A stretch of 24,323 nt of DNA from a virus: positions 1 to 24,323 of IMG/VR virus record IMGVR_UViG_3300042691_009321; one strand, given 5' to 3'. Shown piece after piece: positions 10,301-15,830 of this stretch. The first letter of the stretch is position 1; each line of letters opens with the position of its first letter. The notes beneath the pieces were generated by a model, which ran no database searches, was not told the origin of the DNA, and saw only the letters and a program-made list of their open reading frames with translations. The translations under genes and the position numbers were made by a program.

Positions 10301-13300
10301 GTAACAAACTTAGGTTCAGTAAATGCTAGCATTAGTGGAATAGCAACTTTTAGTGGTTCTGCGAATAATATTAATCAAACTGCTGGTACTGCAGCACTGA
10401 ATAGATTAACAGTTACTGGAGTTTCTACATTTAGTAACACAGTCAATACAAATACCATTACAATGTCAAGTGCAACTGATGCACGTTTGACAAACGCTGG
10501 CACAATTGTTGCAACAAATCAAACTATTTCTGGAGTAAGCACTTACAGTGGATCTGGAAATAACCTAAATTGTACTTCTGGAACTCAAGTATTCAACAGA
10601 GCAGTGTTCTCTGGTATTACGACATTCTTAAGTGATGTTAATGTAGGTGTTGCAAACTATCAAACAGCAAACGTTGCTGGAACATTAACAGCATCAAACT
10701 TTAGTGTTTCTGGCATTTCAACATTATCTAGAGTATCGGTATCTAATACATTAATTTTAAATACATTAACAGTATCAGGTGTATCAACATTTAGTGATGC
10801 AATTAATGTTGGTACTATTTCTGCATCAGCAACAACACAACAAACTTTACCTAACTTAATTAATACTAATATTGTTGTAAGTGGAGTTTCTACCTTTACG
10901 GGTGCTGGAAATAATATTAATCAAACTTCTGGTACTGCAGCACTTAATAGATTGGTTGTTGCTGGAATTTCAACCTTCACTGGTTCATTAAATTATAGTT
11001 CAATATCAGGAACAACTATAACGAACAGTGGAACTGCAGGACTTGCAAATCAAACTGTTTCTGGTGTTTCTACATTCAGTGGTTCTGGAAATAATATCAG
11101 TCAAACTGCAGGTACAGCAGCACTTAACAGATTAACTGTTACTGGTATTTCCACATTTACTGGTCAATTAAATGCTGGAACAATTAGTGCTACAACTTTA
11201 AGTGGTTCTTTGGGTAATACGTTAACTATTGCATCCCCACTGACAGGAACATCATATAACAACTCTGCAGCAGTTACTATTGGTATTAATGCTTCAAGCG
11301 CAAATACTGCAAACTACGTTGTACAGCGTGGATCAAATGGTGAATTTAGTATGGGTGCTCTTACAGCAACCACAGGAACATTCAGTAGCAACGTAGATAT
11401 TGGAACTGCAGGATCACTATCATTTGGTAGTCAAACTAGACAAATGATTAATGCTTGGAGCACCAGTTATGGTATTGGTGTACAAAGCAGTACATTATAT
11501 TTTAGAACTGGTTCTAGGTTCTCATGGCATCGTGGTGGATCGCATAGTGATACTGAAAACACGGCAGGAACTGGCGGAACAGTTGCAATGACTTTAGATG
11601 GTTCTAGTAACCTAGCAGTAACTGGAACCGTACAAGGTACAACATTAATTTCTACAATAGCAACAGGAACTGCTCCACTTACAGTAACTTCAACAACTCA
11701 GGTTTCTAACTTAAACGCATCTTTACTTGAAGGATATTCAACATCTACTACCAACACTGCAAATAGAATTGTAAGACGTGATGCTAATGGTGATTTTTCT
11801 GCGGGAACAATCACTGCAACTTTAAGTGGAAATTCTGCTGCAGTTACCTCATTCGATACTAGATCAACTAATCCAAATCCTCAAGATTATTCACAAAGAA
11901 TAACCTTCGACTTTAAAACTAATACTGTTAATGGTCTTTCAGATGGTGGTACTTATAATGGTGTGATGTCATGGAGAAAGTATGGATCATCTACAGATTT
12001 CAGTGGTGGTCCAATGCTTCAATTGGCATATACTGATAATGGAAATCTTTATACAAGATTAAGTACTGGATCTACAACGTGGGGATCATGGACTAAGATT
12101 TGGAACGCTTCTAATGATGGTTCTGGATCAGGATTAGATGCTGATTTACTTGATGGTTTAGAATTACATACTGCAAGAAATAACGAAGCAAATAAAGTCG
12201 TAAGAACTGACGCTAATGGTTACATTCAAGCAGGTTGGATTAATACAACATCAGGTGATATTGCAGACACAACAAATATTGATCGTATTTATTGTTCAAA
12301 CGATGATTATGTTAGATATAAGGGAGTTGCTGATTTCCAACAGCAAATTGGATTAACCTACAAAAATTCAAGACCAAGAAGTTCAGATACAACAGATACA
12401 AATTATTGGGTAGGTACTAGAGGATGGGGAACAACTGACCTTAATACTGTATTTGATTGGGGTTCTGGTTTCTTTGATACCTGGAGTAATCCAGGTAACC
12501 AACCATCTGGTACATCACACTGGAACGGTGTACAATCATTACACTACACAAATGCCACTGCACGTTATGGATGGCAAATGGTAGTTGGTGCTGGTGATCC
12601 TTCTCTAACCTTTATGAGAGGTGTTTGGAGTGGTGCTGGAACCTTTACATCATGGAGAAGGATGTGGAATGATGGTAATGATGGTTCTGGATCTGGATTA
12701 GATGCTGATTTACTAGATGGTTTAAACTCAGCAACAACTAATACAGTATCTACAATTGTTGCTAGAGATGCATCAGGTGGATTTGCTGCTGCTAAAGTTG
12801 ATACTACACAATTAACTAAAACAAATGCAAGAGTTGATACTGCAGAAAGATATCCAATAGGTCATTATAATCAAGGTGAAGCAGTATTTGAGTTTGATCC
12901 TACCTGGACAACTACAGAACTACAAAATTATTTCAATTCTGCATCAGTCAATTGGGTTAATGATTCAACTGCTCCAGGTGGTTATGCAATTTCTATTGTT
13001 GGTGCAGTTAATGTTGGTGGTGAATATGGTTCTGGTTTCCCATACATTCCAGTTGATACTAATGACGTATATTATATGGAATGTTACATTAGAAACGTAT
13101 CAGGAACTAATACCCATTATATGGGATCAATTGATTATAATGAAGCATTCACTTCTTTAGGCGGAAATCCAGGATCCTTTGGTTACTGGGTAATGTCGAA
13201 TACAAATCCAGGAACAACATGGACTAAGGTAAGTGGTTATATTACAGGATTTGGTGCCTCAACTGGTCAATTTAAAGCAGGTACTAAGTATTGGACTCCA

Positions 13301-13717
13301 CAAGCACTATTTAATTTCAGTGGTGGTGGAACCACATATATTTCTGGTTGGAAAGTATTTAGAGTTTCTCACTTTGGTAATAGAACAATTACAGGAAACT
13401 TCACTGCAAGTGGAACTGTTACCGCAAACTCTGATATCAAACTCAAGACTAACATTAAACCAATTGAAAATGCTCTTGAGAAAGTAACCAAGATGCGTGG
13501 TGTTGAATTTGATCGTATTGACAGAAATAATGAGCATCAAATTGGTGTTATTGCACAAGAAATTGAAGAGATTATTCCTGAAATTGTTTCTGATAACTTT
13601 GGAACCAAAGCAGTTGCTTATGGAAACATCACTGCAGTGCTTATTGAAGCAATAAAAGAACAACAGACAATGATAAATAATCTGAAGCAAGAAATTGAGG
13701 AGTTAAAAAAACAATGA
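4340..13717 (+). CDS. Giant fibre/tailspike-like protein with C-terminal S74 self-cleaving chaperone domain
   Basis: 3125 residues with a TTG start backed by AAGGGGA. In order: an N-terminal FRVKHG/TGVTT segment. About residues 124-147, YYVSSANGDDNNDGRS then PFRTLKKA, which resembles the entry of beta-helix tailspikes. Three Cys-x-RD-[LV]-GY-x-VDAI helical repeats, from C205, C381 and C529. Three shorter CA-type repeats, from C468, C619 and C656. A likely parallel beta-helix (about 693-960). HxFxxGD-type modules, then TGVSTF and NNINQTAGT repeats. Two knob-like sections bracketed by GSGLDADLLDGL. A C-terminal S74 domain from S3031 (SDIKLK). S74 domains trimerise fibres and then cut themselves off, so cleavage between N3030 and S3031 is predicted. 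S3031 and K3036 match the expected catalytic pair. Its end overlaps the next gene by ATGA. It is far longer than T4 gp34. It is probably a receptor-binding or baseplate-associated appendage. Receptor unknown. Confidence 0.88.
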   Translation: MADRNFRVKHGINIDTARLVDVNRNIVAGVTTFSHTRVTGVTTVGIISATNGAGGMGIVTFQSQIAIESGGQRITITPPSQTSGFVSSFTLTLPAKPGTDGQVLTYGPNGVLGFATNGLFENRYYVSSANGDDNNDGRSKPFRTLKKAAQASSFRSFSLPGGRYLDAGNILTANKEFIKEEVVSYLEFNYPNISTDKPDYDRSICKRDVGYIVDAIAYDLSYGGNTKSIEAGLAYWAGGVSYVQGEEEEALHAYNYINFLAQYVINNQTPPTLYQSTITQVFDFTLIDDPANVNSNFFHRRKDARNLIVNNRQEIIDKSLAAVAIAHSDFYFPGEEQTNLRSRYYDSYRLIQQNKQTIVNYAYAGITSAYPGFVNPDPNKCQRDLGYFVDAISTDIFTGGNNYAREFTLKYFTGVGIGSLAGEEQQTIYAFRYAESLMKEAITNRLPIKDLTLTADPLTGSNTNSTSCANVQSNIATLVGIVTSAIGAASTASLPAYNGGYFAGITTSCNVVCGSIGIGSTNIIGGRKCARDLGYIVDAIAQDVSYGSNQHIVYATKKYFDGAGNPLSTGLLGEQSQSVTAFQAARNYAKLAITNNLNYQDRTIIADAVTGFNTSTASCANIQTNIDNLVGILTAAISSGNLTSVPSPGIGSITDCADVRSSINTFVGIVTTIIGIGTTAAPEVSAPTTKSKPICIFVEAGEYVEDNPILLYEDVAVVGDNLRNTIIRPSNAGKDLFRVRNGCYVTGFAMKDFVDAAGVPQYTFDYAIAFDDPADPFVSRVGYAVKNDKPLISRSPYIQNCSILSFLGGNGILVDGAKIQTPNTTVIPEESENPVSGPQPQFGKSMVAAAFTMVSFGGIGWRTINDGYAQVVSCFQIFCKYGSLTQSGGYLSITNSATNFGLYALRSSGFNQRSYVFDRGRVATTGTSSGSQTLRTIGLGRTDQDLYVLRFFDNAGNDDTADFKPVVTQATFLPTVGLNTATDRFTVTAHPFLNGDTVLYIGDENSAPQRVIEGMVSGNQYYLGYIDSNTFQLYEDEALTRVVDTKSTPTGINTFQKGNVEFFASEILDSHNNYQVVSLASTSSTLNFVSGRQITQLVPGGTAVGYAYTYNSTKRELVVSVESSSGITRLFGVTDNVSTLKINDHSGSPVSIAVTGVAGINTYYTVECKVGATIPDTVINGVGGLPEAYNLHFHRPSIINSSSHTWEFSGSGTDYNALPENGGKTILSSEQVSELGGRVYSSGTNELGDFKIGNFITAYNRTGNIIFNNKVTIGQLDSLRLSLSGGVAVEEFSTDIGLGDNEIGGPQNKRVSTQLAVRSFLNNRLGSFIDKSISTNAVPSAIVQLNSNGQINPDLIPPKVVNYYTASVSGGRTDLVNRIPAVNLQSGDTVLEPASGYVLTNDLYGQYLLLSSTTRNYNYLNGDEIIGTNSAGGAIGIVTSPPTNSVGYGTTGLVKGVLLSVSITSGGSGYTNPGIYTCVLDRTTGIGTSARAAITVGASGTVTAISVNFGGRYYTSGDVLTINNATLLGGRSGGANFTATVNIVETRLYLKLTNNQKFVASSTLPDYITDRDAVGVGTSLQIQYQKTFTPTDISVGGGVDFANNRIIVGVSTFTNGDPVIYSSAGGNVIDGLTQGDTYYVKRVGLSSVELYTTYGLSSLVSLTGSGTGTHSLTRVGVNTSDDFIVFEKHGFSTGDAVKVTGATPVGVTTGAFYFIGSVVTNAFTLHTTRADATTSLNGSTFSPVGLGSTATGTVTFTRQNVQYNSTVNTSSSILDNWSVLATSSVDAANITSGTISPSRLGSGSANSDTFLRGDSTFDKVVTRVGIGTTEPLSATASFTESAPGGVGVNTYIGKVNLSIQRVKTVVGQDYTSLGVSRFKTSTFSIGSDGEVSIKNSSTGDIDAASLGGQSGSYYLNPVNFTASIPISKGGTGLAAIPPAGSILQGNGTTYDLVTSPTLSGSLTLTVGGYFRAVGLAVTHGSISGFGTVTNLGSVNASISGIATFSGSANNINQTAGTAALNRLTVTGVSTFSNTVNTNTITMSSATDARLTNAGTIVATNQTISGVSTYSGSGNNLNCTSGTQVFNRAVFSGITTFLSDVNVGVANYQTANVAGTLTASNFSVSGISTLSRVSVSNTLILNTLTVSGVSTFSDAINVGTISASATTQQTLPNLINTNIVVSGVSTFTGAGNNINQTSGTAALNRLVVAGISTFTGSLNYSSISGTTITNSGTAGLANQTVSGVSTFSGSGNNISQTAGTAALNRLTVTGISTFTGQLNAGTISATTLSGSLGNTLTIASPLTGTSYNNSAAVTIGINASSANTANYVVQRGSNGEFSMGALTATTGTFSSNVDIGTAGSLSFGSQTRQMINAWSTSYGIGVQSSTLYFRTGSRFSWHRGGSHSDTENTAGTGGTVAMTLDGSSNLAVTGTVQGTTLISTIATGTAPLTVTSTTQVSNLNASLLEGYSTSTTNTANRIVRRDANGDFSAGTITATLSGNSAAVTSFDTRSTNPNPQDYSQRITFDFKTNTVNGLSDGGTYNGVMSWRKYGSSTDFSGGPMLQLAYTDNGNLYTRLSTGSTTWGSWTKIWNASNDGSGSGLDADLLDGLELHTARNNEANKVVRTDANGYIQAGWINTTSGDIADTTNIDRIYCSNDDYVRYKGVADFQQQIGLTYKNSRPRSSDTTDTNYWVGTRGWGTTDLNTVFDWGSGFFDTWSNPGNQPSGTSHWNGVQSLHYTNATARYGWQMVVGAGDPSLTFMRGVWSGAGTFTSWRRMWNDGNDGSGSGLDADLLDGLNSATTNTVSTIVARDASGGFAAAKVDTTQLTKTNARVDTAERYPIGHYNQGEAVFEFDPTWTTTELQNYFNSASVNWVNDSTAPGGYAISIVGAVNVGGEYGSGFPYIPVDTNDVYYMECYIRNVSGTNTHYMGSIDYNEAFTSLGGNPGSFGYWVMSNTNPGTTWTKVSGYITGFGASTGQFKAGTKYWTPQALFNFSGGGTTYISGWKVFRVSHFGNRTITGNFTASGTVTANSDIKLKTNIKPIENALEKVTKMRGVEFDRIDRNNEHQIGVIAQEIEEIIPEIVSDNFGTKAVAYGNITAVLIEAIKEQQTMINNLKQEIEELKKQ
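10355..10408 (+). repeat. 54-bp repeat encoding GSANNINQTAGTAALNRL (copy 1 of 4)
   Basis: In-frame repeat in the giant fibre gene. Related copies are at 10550-10603 (diverged), 10901-10954 and 11081-11134. Start-to-start steps are 195, 351 and 180 bp, all multiples of three. Each sits between TVTGVSTFS-type strands, which points to a repeating beta-structured shaft. Confidence 0.85.
10550..10603 (+). repeat. 54-bp repeat, diverged copy 2
   Basis: Encodes GSGNNLNCTSGTQVFNRA. It aligns with 10355-10408 but has lost AALNRL and gained a cysteine. Confidence 0.7.
10901..10954 (+). repeat. 54-bp repeat, copy 3
   Basis: Encodes GAGNNINQTSGTAALNRL. Very close to the copy at 10355-10408. Confidence 0.85.
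11081..11134 (+). repeat. 54-bp repeat, copy 4
   Basis: Encodes GSGNNISQTAGTAALNRL, preceded by VSGVSTFS. Close to copies 1 and 3. Confidence 0.85.
12113..12160 (+). repeat. 48-bp repeat encoding NDGSGSGLDADLLDGL, copy 1
   Basis: Near-identical to 12677-12724 (two differences seen), 564 bp (188 codons) apart. Each copy directly follows a W-x-S/TW-x3-W aromatic stretch (SWTKIWN, SWRRMWN). They mark the ends of two homologous knob-like modules. Confidence 0.85.
12677..12724 (+). repeat. 48-bp repeat encoding NDGSGSGLDADLLDGL, copy 2
   Basis: Second copy of the linker at 12113-12160. A degenerate relative (LNASLLEGY) occurs earlier, around 11709-11760. Confidence 0.85.
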
Positions 13718-13986
13718 TTACTTATGAACTTCCCGAAGACTTAGGGGATAAAACTAATGTGAATGTGAAATTTGTAAATGAAAAGGGTGAAATTTATATT
13801 AAATTAGTTAATATTCCCAGAGATGATGAAGGATCAATAATCCAAGATGAATTTAATAATATTTTAGAAGGACAACTTAGAGGTATTGAAAATAAATTAA
13901 AAATTGGATCTATTAAATTTGAACCTCAAACAAGACAAACTCCAGCAGAAAATATTCCAGACACCGTAAAAGATACTTCAAATTAA
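13714..13986 (+). CDS. Small protein translationally coupled to the S74 fibre, function unknown
   Basis: 90 residues, acidic to neutral, beginning MITYELPEDLGDKTNVNVKF. The ATG overlaps the TGA of the fibre gene in an ATGA arrangement. A TGAGGAG-like site lies about eleven bases upstream inside the fibre's coiled-coil codons. The first half looks beta-rich (VNVKFVNEKGEIYIKLVNIP). The middle is probably helical (DEFNNILEGQLRGIENKLKI), and the tail is polar and disordered. No signal peptide, membrane segment or catalytic motif is visible. Coupling suggests it is made in proportion to the fibre, for example as an assembly factor or small appendage protein, but that rests on position alone. It is the last gene before a strong terminator. 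Confidence 0.85.
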   Translation: MITYELPEDLGDKTNVNVKFVNEKGEIYIKLVNIPRDDEGSIIQDEFNNILEGQLRGIENKLKIGSIKFEPQTRQTPAENIPDTVKDTSN

Positions 13987-13990
13987 TCAT

Positions 13991-14017
13991 AAAGGAGGTA
14001 AATAACCTCCTTTTTTT
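13991..14017 (+). terminator. Rho-independent terminator
   Basis: A perfect 9-bp stem (13991-13999 with 14005-14013) closes a 5-base loop (AAATA). The T run covers 14011-14017, its first three bases being part of the stem. It starts four bases after the stop of the 90-residue gene and would end the fibre transcript. Confidence 0.88.
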
Positions 14018-14024
14018 ATAAATA
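14017..14024 (+). promoter_or_regulatory. T4-type late promoter TATAAATA
   Basis: Exact consensus, sharing its first T with the last T of the terminator. The predicted transcript start (about 14030) lies two bases before the GTG at 14032 and about 14 bases before the ATG at 14044. This favours the ATG start for the next gene. Confidence 0.8.
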
Positions 14025-14043
14025 AAAAAAAGTGTCAGTAAAA

Positions 14044-15549
14044 ATGAAAAGAATATCTGAAGACCACAAAGAAATATCAAGTGGTAAAAAGAAAGATGAT
14101 GAAGGTTATATGGCAAGAAATGAACTTGATACTATTGAAAGACAAATCAAGAATTTAAGAAAAGTAATTAAAAGTAGTGATACCCAATTACCTGCATGGG
14201 TACAATCAAAAATTACTAAAGCAGCAGATTATATTGATACCGCAGCAGAATATCTTCAGAGTGATGAAGGTGTTGATGAGGGAGTTAGTTTTACTGTAGA
14301 TCCTAAAAAACTTAGGAAGGATGCAAGAGCAGCAAAAATAAGAAACCTTGCTCAAAAGGGTTCAACTGAAGGAGAAAGGCAAGCAGCAGAAAGAAAAACA
14401 TCAGGTCCAAAATTATTTGGAGAAAATATTTCTTTAGTAGAAAAAATTCTTGGCGAAGAGAAATGTGGTGAAGGAATGTATTGGTGCAATACTGATAAGG
14501 TATGTAAACCACTTCCTTCTGGATTTGATGTTCCAGGTCAAAGTAAAAAACCAACCGAAGTTGGTATAGGTAAAAAAGTTGCCTCAGAGGGTAAAACTTG
14601 CAATCATACTAAAAAAGGTTCTTCATGCCCAGTTCATGGTATGAACGATTGTTCCATGAAGGAAGAAAGAGATCCTAAAGGTCCAACACAACCATACAAG
14701 TCACCCAAAGAAATTGCTAAAAAACATGGAGTTTCTCTTGAAGCAATAAACAAACAACTTGAAATGGGTATTAAAGTTGAAGGAGAACATACCTCAAATA
14801 AAACTGCAGCAAGAATTACTGCTCTCCAACATTTAGATGAAGTACCAGATTACTATTCAAAATTAAAAAAAGTAGAAAAAAAATCTACTAAAAATGAAAG
14901 TGTAACTGTTGAAGATATGTTTGGTAATACATTTGTTGAATTTATAGATTTAATTAAACCACAAGATGTTATTGATGAGAAAAAAATTCCAGTCACTCGT
15001 CAAGCAGGAGACTTTAGATATCCTGGAAAGACTGGTGAAGAAAAAGCAACCAACAAAGCAAAACGTTTAAGTCAATCACAAAACCCTGCTGATCGTAAAA
15101 GAGCAAATAAAATTAATAAAACTATAAAAACAGTTGCTGACCGTGATACTGCACAAGCAAGTTCTGATGCAAGGCAAAAACTTTATAGAGGACAGCAGAG
15201 AAGAGCGAATGATCTTGCAAATCAGTTAATCAAACAAAAAAATAAGGTAGATGAAGCAGTAAGATTACCATCACAAAATGGTCAATTGATGGCAATTTTG
15301 TTTACTTGGAGAGGAAAATCATATTCATTGAAAATGTTCTTCCCTCAAGTAAAAATGCCTTCCAGAAAAGAAGTTGAGTTTGAACTACAAAAACTATACC
15401 CTGGAGCAAAAGTATTACAATCAAATATAACAGATTTAAGACAAGATGGAGCGCCTATTTTACAGGTTCAGAATTCAAAGTCAAAAAACTATCTATTAAA
15501 TAACGGAAATATTGGAGAAGAGGTTGAAATATCAGAGGGAAAAAAGTAA
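14044..15549 (+). CDS. Modular 501-residue phage protein: EGYM domain, Cys/His cluster, DUF5661-like domain, C-terminal YPGA domain
   Basis: The frame is open from a GTG at 14032 (505 residues). I prefer the ATG at 14044 because the late promoter start falls at about 14030. Residue numbers here use the GTG. In order: an EGYMARNELDTIE segment with QLPAWVQSKITKAADYI (25-76), a module recurrent in large phage structural proteins. A cysteine-rich part with CGEGMYWC (145-152), C158, then C190-x-H and C199-x2-H, possibly metal-binding. A DUF5661-like part (about 225-280) with KKHGVSLEAINKQLEMGIK, EHT and HLDEVPDYY. A basic, Gln/Arg-rich helical stretch (320-405). A C-terminal domain (418-466) with WRGKSYSL, PSRKE and LQKLYPGA. 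The last is shared with the protein at 23050-23370. It lies where T4-like genomes often have gp16, but nothing resembles gp16. I infer a virion or head-internal protein. The specific role is unknown. Confidence 0.85.
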   Translation: MKRISEDHKEISSGKKKDDEGYMARNELDTIERQIKNLRKVIKSSDTQLPAWVQSKITKAADYIDTAAEYLQSDEGVDEGVSFTVDPKKLRKDARAAKIRNLAQKGSTEGERQAAERKTSGPKLFGENISLVEKILGEEKCGEGMYWCNTDKVCKPLPSGFDVPGQSKKPTEVGIGKKVASEGKTCNHTKKGSSCPVHGMNDCSMKEERDPKGPTQPYKSPKEIAKKHGVSLEAINKQLEMGIKVEGEHTSNKTAARITALQHLDEVPDYYSKLKKVEKKSTKNESVTVEDMFGNTFVEFIDLIKPQDVIDEKKIPVTRQAGDFRYPGKTGEEKATNKAKRLSQSQNPADRKRANKINKTIKTVADRDTAQASSDARQKLYRGQQRRANDLANQLIKQKNKVDEAVRLPSQNGQLMAILFTWRGKSYSLKMFFPQVKMPSRKEVEFELQKLYPGAKVLQSNITDLRQDGAPILQVQNSKSKNYLLNNGNIGEEVEISEGKK

Positions 15550-15552
15550 ATA
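15545..15552 (+). promoter_or_regulatory. Weak late-promoter-like box AGTAAATA
   Basis: Differs from NATAAATA by one base (G for A at position 2) and overlaps the TAA stop at 15547-15549, as three better boxes in this window also do. It could serve the 84-residue gene and terminase, or be chance in AT-rich DNA. Confidence 0.25.
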
Positions 15553-15560
15553 AAAAAGAA

Positions 15561-15815
15561 ATGCCTTGCAATAAACCAAAAGCACAGTCTCATGGTTCAG
15601 GTGAAACTGGTAAGTCGCATATTGTAAAGGCATGTGAAAATGGAGAAGAAAAAATTATACGTTTTGGGCAAAAGGGCGTTAAAGGATCACCAAAAAAGAA
15701 AGGTGAAAGTGAAGAATATGCAAACAGACGTAAAAGATTTAAAGCAAGACATCAAAAAAATATCAATAAAGGAAAAATGTCTGCTGCTTATTGGGCAGAT
15801 AAAGTAAAGTGGTAA
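15561..15815 (+). CDS. Small basic conserved phage protein, function unknown
   Basis: 84 residues, strongly basic. It has IIRFGQKGVKGSP (about 53-65 of the gene region's middle), a run of lysines, and a C-terminal RRKRFKARHQKNINKGKMS followed by AAYWADKVKW. I recognise this ending from small proteins widespread in marine and other tailed phages, generally annotated only as hypothetical. No cysteine cluster or membrane segment is present. It lies 11 bases after the modular protein and 15 bases before terminase, so it is probably cotranscribed with both. The charge and location would fit nucleic-acid binding near the packaging motor, but no domain proves this. It does not look like gp16, which is larger. 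Confidence 0.85.
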   Translation: MPCNKPKAQSHGSGETGKSHIVKACENGEEKIIRFGQKGVKGSPKKKGESEEYANRRKRFKARHQKNINKGKMSAAYWADKVKW

Positions 15816-15830
15816 TTTAAATTTATTTTT

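Noticed and set aside
13307-13690. Minus-strand open frame of 127 codons
   Set aside because: It lies entirely within the S74 part of the giant fibre gene. The product is Cys/Asn/Phe-rich without domain features, and no promoter or ribosome site is seen.
13993-13999. AAGGAGG-like sequence as a ribosome site for the next gene
   Set aside because: It is locked in the left arm of a perfect terminator hairpin, upstream of the predicted late transcript start, and over 30 bases from the start codon.
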